Of a stretch of DNA of 9,744 nt, positions 5,204 to 9,744 are shown piece after piece. The notes under the pieces were generated by a model. That model searched no databases. It was not told the DNA's origin and saw nothing but the letters and a program-made list of their open reading frames with translations. The stretch comes from Streptomyces sp. WM4235 (GTDB taxonomy: Bacteria > Actinomycetota > Actinomycetes > Streptomycetales > Streptomycetaceae), in the NCBI RefSeq assembly GCF_001279725.1, contig NZ_LGDE01000043.1, positions 1 to 9,744 on the forward strand, in the 5' to 3' direction. The position numbers were made by a program, and so were the translations under genes. The first letter of the stretch is position 1. Every line of letters starts with the position of its first letter.

Positions 5204-5998
5204 ATGCCCGAGGTCACCTTCCGATCCCTCCAGCCCTGGGCGCTGCTGCCCATGAAGCCGCGCGTCGACAGGGCCGAAGCCCGGGCTGAACGCGACACCT
5301 ACCGGCACTCGTTCCGCTACCTGCGCATACCCCGGCTCCCGGCGGACTGCCCACCCTGGGTCCTGGGCCAGGAACTCGGCTGGAGTGTCCGCTCCCCGCT
5401 CACCCTGACGATGAAGCCCCTCGACGACGCGGGCCTGGCCGTCCCCGACAGCGAGGACCCGCACCAGGTCGGCAGGCGCTTGGGAGGGCAGGGAATGTGG
5501 CAGCGCGGCAAAGACTGGATCGCCACCGGCAACACGGCCTGGCTCCACCTCGGCGACTACCGCACCCCCGACGGGAACTGGGAGGGCATGTTCCTGCCCA
5601 ACGGGCTCGGCACCGTCGAATGGCGCCTGGGCTGGGCCGCCACCATCCCCACCGGAACGTTCCTCATGGTCATGCCCCCACCCAACGGCCCACCGGACGG
5701 CCTGACCGTCCCGCTCGGCGTGATCCCCGCGAAAGCCGTCAACATGATGACGGCTCGCGGCGGGCTGAGCATTGCCGTCCAACCCCACCGGGACGTCACA
5801 GTCCACCGCGGTCAGGAAGTCGCCCGCATCGTGCTCCTCCACCCCGACTCCCTGCGCACCACCACCCACCAAACCCCCACCGAGCCTCGCAACGCGACGC
5901 CCGACGACACCGAACGTGAAGGAGCAGGCGCCATGCCCTCGACGGAGTCGGCGGTTGCCGACCAAGGGACGGCTTCCGGACCGGAGGCCCACCGGTGA
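5204..5998 (+). CDS. Uncharacterised beta-rich protein, first gene of the MFS-glycosylase operon
   Basis: A 264-residue soluble protein that I do not recognise with confidence. Residues 33-70 are rich in aromatic and hydrophobic residues (YRHSFRYL, ELGWSVRSPLTLTM). The core at 111-215 alternates like beta strands: TAWLHLGDYR, LPNGLGTVEWRLGWAATIP, FLMVMPPPNGPPDGL, PLGVI, GLSIAVQP, then VHRGQEVARIVLLHP. From memory, the PPPN..DGL..PLGVI segment and the closing RGxxxARIVLL strand resemble the layout of DUF6065 proteins; the trimeric dUTPase/dCTP-deaminase barrel is another possibility, though none of its catalytic motifs is clear. Residues 220-264 look disordered. ATG 5204 has only a weak GAGAG ribosome site; an upstream TTG (5057) is unlikely because that stretch reads as low-complexity, proline-rich sequence. 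Its end overlaps the MFS start (GTGA), so the two are translationally coupled. Confidence 0.65.
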   Translation: MPEVTFRSLQPWALLPMKPRVDRAEARAERDTYRHSFRYLRIPRLPADCPPWVLGQELGWSVRSPLTLTMKPLDDAGLAVPDSEDPHQVGRRLGGQGMWQRGKDWIATGNTAWLHLGDYRTPDGNWEGMFLPNGLGTVEWRLGWAATIPTGTFLMVMPPPNGPPDGLTVPLGVIPAKAVNMMTARGGLSIAVQPHRDVTVHRGQEVARIVLLHPDSLRTTTHQTPTEPRNATPDDTEREGAGAMPSTESAVADQGTASGPEAHR

Positions 5999-7386
5999 CC
6001 GCCCCCGCAGCGCACAACCACCGCAAGGAACCCGCCGGCGTGCTCCGCCTACTCCTTCGGCCACCCGTGCGTGGTCTGCTCACCCTCGCGTTCCTCGCCC
6101 GCACCACCGCCGCCGTCCTGCCCATCACCTTGCTCCTCGCCCTCGCGCAAGCCCACGGCTACGCCCGTGCCGCGGCGGTCGGCGGCGGCTACACCCTCGT
6201 CCTCGCCCTCTGCGCCCCGCTTCGCGGACGGCTCCTCGACCGGTACGGCGCTCACCGCATGCTCACCTTGATGGGGGCGGCGACCGCGGTGCTGCTCGGG
6301 CTGGTGGCATGCAGCGTCGAGCTTCGCTGGCCATGGTGGAGCACCCTGCCCTTGGTCATCGCCGCGACCCTGGCCGGCCCACCCTTGAACGCTGCCCTGC
6401 GCTCGTCCTGGCGGACCCTGGCAGCCGATGAAGCTCAGCTCAAAGCGGTGCACAGCGCGGATTCCATCCTGGAAGAGGCCGGGTTCGTCCTCGCCCCGCT
6501 CACCGCCGGCGCCACCGTCCTGTGGCTCGGGCCCCGGCATGCCTACGAAGCGGCGGCCGCCGCCTTCATCACCGTGACCGTCTTCTACTTGGCCGCGGCC
6601 CGCCGCCACCAACTCGGCACCCGACGCCCCGCCACGGCCGGCCCCCCGCCGAGTACCGTGTCGACCGGGCGTTCTCGCCGGTGGCTGGGCCCCCTCGCGA
6701 TCCCCGGCATGATCTCGATCCTGCTACCCCTGCTTGTCATGGGCGCCGTGTTCGGCGGCACGGGCATCCTCGTACCCGCATACACCCAGCACCAGAACGC
6801 CACCACCTGGCTCGGACCACTCCTGGCCGCCATCAGCATCGGCGGCGTCATCGGCGGCATCCTCTACGCCACCCTCGACTGGAAATCCGGACTCTGGCAC
6901 AAATACCGGCTGCTGACCCTGGGCTTCACCCTCCCCACCGCCCTCCTCTTCCTGGCCCGCCCCCTCTGGCTCTTGGCCCTCCTCCTCCTTCTGGCAGGCT
7001 TGTTCGTCACCCCCCTGTTCATCAACGCCTTCCTCCTCATCGACGCCACCGCAACCGACGACACCCGCAATGAAGCCAACACCTGGGTCGGCGCCACCAC
7101 CGACATCGCGAACGGGATCACGGCCGTCACCATCGGCACCCTCGCCGAACACCAACGATGGGACACCGCCCTGCTCACCCTCACCCTCTGCGCGGCAGCC
7201 GGCGCCGCGAGCACCCTCCTCGCCCCCACCGACCGCACACCCGCTCGCCCGACCAGCCGACTCGAACCGGACGCGCCAGGCACGCTTCCGAGTGCGGCCC
7301 TCCTGCCCAGCCCGGCCACGGCCGGAACCAGAGAAGCAGAGGCGTCGGGGAGTATTCCGGCACCGGTGGAGGGGCCGCGCGCATGA
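5995..7386 (+). CDS. MFS transporter, probable small-molecule exporter
   Basis: A 463-residue membrane protein with about twelve hydrophobic segments in two halves, separated by a cytoplasmic loop at about residues 202-230. The first segment starts near residue 26. GRLLDRYGAHR (78-88), in the loop between segments 2 and 3, matches the conserved MFS motif A. LKAVHSADSILEEAGFVLAPLTAG (149-172) is the segment-5 region typical of actinomycete drug-efflux-like MFS proteins. The C-terminal 60 residues are proline- and alanine-rich and probably disordered in the cytoplasm. MFS proteins of this sort use the proton gradient to move drugs, metabolites or antibiotics; the substrate is not readable. GTG 5995 overlaps the preceding stop by four bases, with GGAGG (5983-5987) upstream; the end overlaps the glycosylase start. 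This coupling suggests that pump and DNA repair enzyme serve one purpose. Confidence 0.9.
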   Translation: MTAPAAHNHRKEPAGVLRLLLRPPVRGLLTLAFLARTTAAVLPITLLLALAQAHGYARAAAVGGGYTLVLALCAPLRGRLLDRYGAHRMLTLMGAATAVLLGLVACSVELRWPWWSTLPLVIAATLAGPPLNAALRSSWRTLAADEAQLKAVHSADSILEEAGFVLAPLTAGATVLWLGPRHAYEAAAAAFITVTVFYLAAARRHQLGTRRPATAGPPPSTVSTGRSRRWLGPLAIPGMISILLPLLVMGAVFGGTGILVPAYTQHQNATTWLGPLLAAISIGGVIGGILYATLDWKSGLWHKYRLLTLGFTLPTALLFLARPLWLLALLLLLAGLFVTPLFINAFLLIDATATDDTRNEANTWVGATTDIANGITAVTIGTLAEHQRWDTALLTLTLCAAAGAASTLLAPTDRTPARPTSRLEPDAPGTLPSAALLPSPATAGTREAEASGSIPAPVEGPRA

Positions 7387-8504
7387 CCGTGTCGATGCCC
7401 CTACCCCAGGTGGAGCTCTCGCTCGGCGAGGCACGAGAGATCGCCATCACGGCTGCCCTGCCCGCCGATGGATTCCACGATGTCACCGCAGCGCTCGGTC
7501 ACCTGCATGTCGTGCAGCTCGACAGCATCAGCACCCTGGCCCGCGCGCACCAGCTCACCCTTACCACCCGCATGCTGGGAACGACCACCGCCGATATCGA
7601 CGACGCCCTCTACGCAGGCCCCGATCCGATCGCTTTCGACTATCCCGCGCACGCCCTCGCCCTGGTCCCCCTCGCCGATTGGCCCCTGTGGGCGTTCCGA
7701 CGCCGCGCAACCCGCCGACGACCCCAATACCCCGACCAACAGACCCGCGCCGCCCTCTTCGACCGCATCACGCACGAGGGACCCTTGCCGCTGCGTCGGC
7801 TACGCGAGGGCGCCGAATCCGGTACCGGTTGGGACTGGGGGCCGACCAAGACCGCGGTGGAGTTCCTCCTCTGGTCCGGCGAACTCGCATCCACCCGCCG
7901 CACCGGCGGCCAACGACTGTTCGACCTCGCCGAGCGCTGCATCCCCGCCGACCACCTGAGCGACGAACTCACCGACGACCAATGCCTGATCCGACTCCTC
8001 GGCCACGCCGGGACAGCGATGGGCGTGGCGACGGCCGACGACCTCGGCGACTACCTCCGCATCCCCACCGCCACCACCACCCGCCTCATCCCCGACACCA
8101 CCCTCACACCCGTACGGGTCGAAGGCTGGGGACCCGCATGGGCCGCCCCCAACACACTGACGAGCACCCTGCGGCGCCATCGGGATCCGGTGTTCCTGGG
8201 ACCCTTCGACAACCTGATCTGGTACCGACCCCGCATCCAACGCCTCTTCGGCTTCACCCAGGTCTTCGAGGCCTACAAGCCCGCAGCGAAGCGCCGGCAT
8301 GGCTACTACGTCTGCCCGCTCCTCGCCGATGGCCGCCTGATCGGCCGGGCCGACCTCGCCCGCCAGGACGGCGCCCTCAACGTTCGCCAGGCAAGCTTCG
8401 AGCGTGACGCCGGACCGGATGCCACGGCCCAACTTGCCCAAGCCGCTCACGCGCTGGCCACGGCCACCGGCCAGAGCCGCCTGCAGCTGCCCCGCACGAG
8501 CTGA
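7383..8504 (+). CDS. ycaQ: YcaQ/AlkZ-type (HTH_42) DNA glycosylase
   Basis: A 373-residue protein of the winged-helix HTH_42 family, close to the 410 residues of E. coli YcaQ (AlkX). Seen: HVVQLDSISTLARAHQLTL (42-60) aligns with the YcaQ segment carrying the catalytic Q-x-D motif (Gln45-Leu46-Asp47). GPLPLRRL and TAVEFLLWSGEL (133-169) belong to the winged-helix region. FLGPFDNLIWYRPRIQRLFGF (271-291), with YKPAAKRRHGYYVCPLL and LIGRADL after it, closely parallels E. coli YcaQ. Known members remove bulky alkyl-base adducts and unhook interstrand crosslinks; AlkZ protects the azinomycin producer. AlkZ-like self-resistance enzymes carry QxQ, while QxD marks the YcaQ-like general-repair group, so this enzyme falls with the latter by motif. 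ATG 7383 overlaps the MFS stop (ATGA), with GGAGGGG upstream. Hairpins follow the stop. Confidence 0.9.
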   Translation: MTVSMPLPQVELSLGEAREIAITAALPADGFHDVTAALGHLHVVQLDSISTLARAHQLTLTTRMLGTTTADIDDALYAGPDPIAFDYPAHALALVPLADWPLWAFRRRATRRRPQYPDQQTRAALFDRITHEGPLPLRRLREGAESGTGWDWGPTKTAVEFLLWSGELASTRRTGGQRLFDLAERCIPADHLSDELTDDQCLIRLLGHAGTAMGVATADDLGDYLRIPTATTTRLIPDTTLTPVRVEGWGPAWAAPNTLTSTLRRHRDPVFLGPFDNLIWYRPRIQRLFGFTQVFEAYKPAAKRRHGYYVCPLLADGRLIGRADLARQDGALNVRQASFERDAGPDATAQLAQAAHALATATGQSRLQLPRTS

Positions 8505-8523
8505 CAACCGTAGGGGCGGGCCC

Positions 8524-8539
8524 GCCACCAAACGGTGGC
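8524..8539. terminator. Hairpin after the glycosylase gene
   Basis: GCCACC (8524-8529), loop AAAC, GGTGGC (8534-8539): a perfect 6-bp stem 20 bases past the glycosylase stop and just after a GC palindrome. With the nested hairpin at 8545-8580 it separates the convergent glycosylase and lamin-tail genes and could stop transcription from both sides. Confidence 0.6.
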
Positions 8540-8544
8540 TGTCG

Positions 8545-8580
8545 CGCGAGCGGGCAGTGCGAACGCCCGACATGCTCGCG
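8545..8580. terminator. Nested hairpin between convergent genes
   Basis: CGCGAGC (8545-8551) pairs with GCTCGCG (8574-8580), and inside it GGGC (8552-8555) pairs with GCCC (8565-8568), leaving a five-base bulge on one side. This gives an 11-bp interrupted stem midway between the converging stop codons. Probable bidirectional terminator. Confidence 0.55.
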
Positions 8581-8630
8581 TTCCGTCCCCCCTTCCTCAA
8601 GCGGCTGGTGCGGGGCAGTCGGGCACGGTT

Positions 8631-9080
8631 TCAGCAGTTCTTGTAGTCGTAGCGGATGGAGTTGTAGGCGCAGGTGTCTTGGACGGCGCCGCCGGCTCGG
8701 CGGAGGGTGGCGGTGTCCTTGTCGTTGTTCCAGACGTAGGCACCGCGCTGCTGGAAGAGGGTGGTGGCGTTGTTGGTCCCGCGCCCGGTCCTGATGGTGA
8801 CGCTCTTTCCCGCCTTCAGGGAGAACGCGGGCAAGGTGTAGGCGTGGCGGGAGGCATCGGTAAGGGTCCAACCCTTGAGACTGACCGCCGCGCGTGTGCT
8901 GTTGGTGATCTGCACCCATTCCCCGTTCAGGGACGCGGTGGTGCGAGTGTCGCTACCGGGGGAGTCGTACCAGATCTTCGCGATGTGCACCGACCCGGCG
9001 GCCTGCGCCTGACCGGGCAGCAGAAGCACCGAGGCCGCCGCGGCGGCAATGGCCGTGGGCAGGAGCGAAGCGCGGTTCAT
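8631..9080 (-). CDS. Secreted lamin-tail-domain (LTD) protein
   Basis: A 149-residue protein with a Sec signal peptide: MNR, a hydrophobic stretch to residue 22, and GQAQA-AG as cleavage site, cutting after about residue 27. The mature part is one immunoglobulin-like lamin-tail domain: IAKIWYDSPGSD (33-44), LNGEWVQITN (51-60), VSLKGWTLTD (66-75), SVTIRTGRGTNN (93-104), YVWNNDKDTATLRR (115-128). Cys137 and the C-terminal Cys149 could form a disulfide. Small secreted LTD proteins like this are common in Streptomyces; LTDs occur in extracellular nucleases and cell-surface proteins, but stand-alone ones have no settled function. The ATG at 9078-9080 is chosen because it directly precedes the signal peptide; no good ribosome site is visible. 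It converges on the glycosylase gene and probably has nothing to do with the operon. TATACG on the minus strand about 20 bases upstream may be a -10 element. Confidence 0.88.
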   Translation of the reverse strand: MNRASLLPTAIAAAAASVLLLPGQAQAAGSVHIAKIWYDSPGSDTRTTASLNGEWVQITNSTRAAVSLKGWTLTDASRHAYTLPAFSLKAGKSVTIRTGRGTNNATTLFQQRGAYVWNNDKDTATLRRAGGAVQDTCAYNSIRYDYKNC

Positions 9081-9540
9081 GGGCAAGGGATACGTCCCGT
9101 TCGTATAGGGCCGACGTGGAGCTTCAGACGGTAGGGCTGAGCCGCACACGATCGGAGCCCCGTTACAATCCCGTGACGCACTGTCATCTCTTGGGGTGAC
9201 GTGTCGGTGGGCGAACCTCGGCTGGCAAGGGACCACCAGGAAGGAATCGTGCGGAAGGAGCCAAGAGAATCGGGCTCTCTTCATCCCTCCGGTGCAGTGG
9301 CCGAAGCCCCTGGGCAAGCCGCAGACCTGGAGAGCGCTGTGTACTCGGCGAGATCCCTCACCGCCCAGTGAGCGCAACGAGGCCGCGAACGCGAGACGGT
9401 GACGAGCGCGCCAGGACGCCGGGCAGCTACCGTCGCATGGGCGTCAGAACACCGCCCCGGCGACGGCCCTACACCTGCCGGATGGCCGCGCGCGGGCGCC
9501 CGTGCACGCGCCTACGCGCGACGCCGGTCGGGCGCATCCG
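9081..9540. other. Gene-poor stretch between the lamin-tail gene and the right-edge gene
   Basis: The 460 bases contain no convincing gene apart from a doubtful 40-codon frame (9249-9371). The left part must hold the lamin-tail promoter. The right part (9480-9540) is dense in GC palindromes, including GGGCGCCC, and may terminate the right-edge gene; CGGGCGC and GCGCCCG there can pair. The middle is less GC-rich than the genes. Confidence 0.45.
9249..9371 (+). CDS. Doubtful 40-residue small protein
   Basis: A GTG at 9249 is preceded by AGGAAGGA at a workable distance (about three bases) and opens 40 codons to a TGA at 9369-9371. The peptide starts MRKEPRESGS and ends in an alanine-rich, possibly helical ADLESAVYSARSLTAQ. 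Only about two thirds of its codons end in G or C, well below the neighbouring genes, so it may be chance or a decayed gene. No family recognised. Confidence 0.2.
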   Translation: MRKEPRESGSLHPSGAVAEAPGQAADLESAVYSARSLTAQ

Positions 9541-9741
9541 CTAACTGGTGCTGGGATCGATGACCTTGTCGAGTACCTCCCGCACCACGGACATGGTGAG
9601 CGCCTGCCGGCCGGCGGCCGTCGCCTCGTCGACGTCTTCCGTCTGCCTGGACACCGCCTCGAGCCGGTCGGACTCTTCCCGCGCCCAGTCCCTCGCCACC
9701 CTGATACGACGCAACAGCTCTTCCGCACTGATTTCCGCCAT
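9541..9741 (-). CDS. Small helical hypothetical protein at the window edge
   Basis: A 66-residue protein, highly charged and apparently all helical: ISAEELLRRIRVARDWAREE (4-23) followed by SDRLEAVSRQTEDVDEAT (24-41) and a second helix ending in VVREVLDKVIDPSTS. Nearly all third positions are G or C, which supports a real gene. The ATG at 9739-9741 lies three bases from the end of the window, so its ribosome site cannot be seen and an earlier start outside cannot be excluded. No family is recognised; coiled-coil or partner-binding character is a guess. Confidence 0.65.
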   Translation of the reverse strand: MAEISAEELLRRIRVARDWAREESDRLEAVSRQTEDVDEATAAGRQALTMSVVREVLDKVIDPSTS

Positions 9742-9744
9742 ACA

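Noticed and set aside
3731..6064. 777-codon open frame on the minus strand
   Set aside because: It covers three plus-strand genes or their parts and reads as Gly/Val/Asp-rich sequence typical of the antisense of high-GC genes; it has no domain pattern.
7070..8407. 445-codon plus-strand frame overlapping the MFS and glycosylase genes
   Set aside because: Pro/Arg-rich shadow in another frame of two well-supported genes.
9196..9402. 68-codon plus-strand frame right of the lamin-tail gene
   Set aside because: Poor codon bias, no ribosome site and no domain pattern.
9444..9728. 94-codon minus-strand frame at the right edge
   Set aside because: Arg/Ser/Cys-rich shadow of the better-supported 66-residue gene in another frame.

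Overview
The window is very GC-rich, with coding regions that are almost uniformly G/C at third codon positions, GTG as well as ATG starts, and gene pairs joined by GTGA and ATGA overlaps. This is typical of an actinomycete, most likely Streptomyces or a close relative. A secreted lamin-tail-domain protein of the kind common in Streptomyces (8631-9080, minus) supports that. No tRNA, rRNA, CRISPR array, insertion sequence or complete mobile element is visible.

Layout: the left edge (1-99, minus) holds a short coding-like fragment with no visible start, followed by about 485 gene-free bases. A VOC/glyoxalase-fold gene (585-1007, minus) diverges from a YncE-like beta-propeller gene (1239-2207, plus), and a 15-bp palindromic operator candidate sits just upstream of the VOC start. 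The first propeller gene ends in a strong 12-bp hairpin terminator (2229-2259). A small ArsR-type winged-helix regulator (2281-2658) follows. A less GC-rich leader (2659-2985) carries several inverted repeats and precedes a TIGR02466-type 2OG-Fe(II) oxygenase (2986-3708) and a second, collinear YncE-like propeller (3803-4852). The 351-bp gap 4853-5203 holds five successive inverted repeats, two of them with identical 15-18-15 geometry. A tightly coupled operon then runs: an uncharacterised beta-rich protein (5204-5998), a 12-TM MFS transporter (5995-7386) and a YcaQ/AlkZ-type HTH_42 DNA glycosylase (7383-8504), closed by nested hairpins at 8524-8580. On the far side lie the convergent lamin-tail gene, about 460 bases without a convincing gene, and a small helical hypothetical protein at the right edge (9541-9741, minus).

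How the genes may work together (inference): the MFS pump and the DNA-adduct glycosylase are translationally coupled, and the VOC protein could add a binding or detoxifying activity. Together they look like self-protection against a DNA-damaging small molecule. The oxygenase and the two propellers could form a small tailoring or modification module under an ArsR-type regulator. No scaffold-building enzyme (PKS, NRPS, terpene synthase) and no convincing precursor peptide is visible, so a biosynthetic role remains a hypothesis. The glycosylase carries the QxD motif of the general-repair YcaQ subfamily rather than the QxQ motif of AlkZ self-resistance enzymes, which argues for caution.
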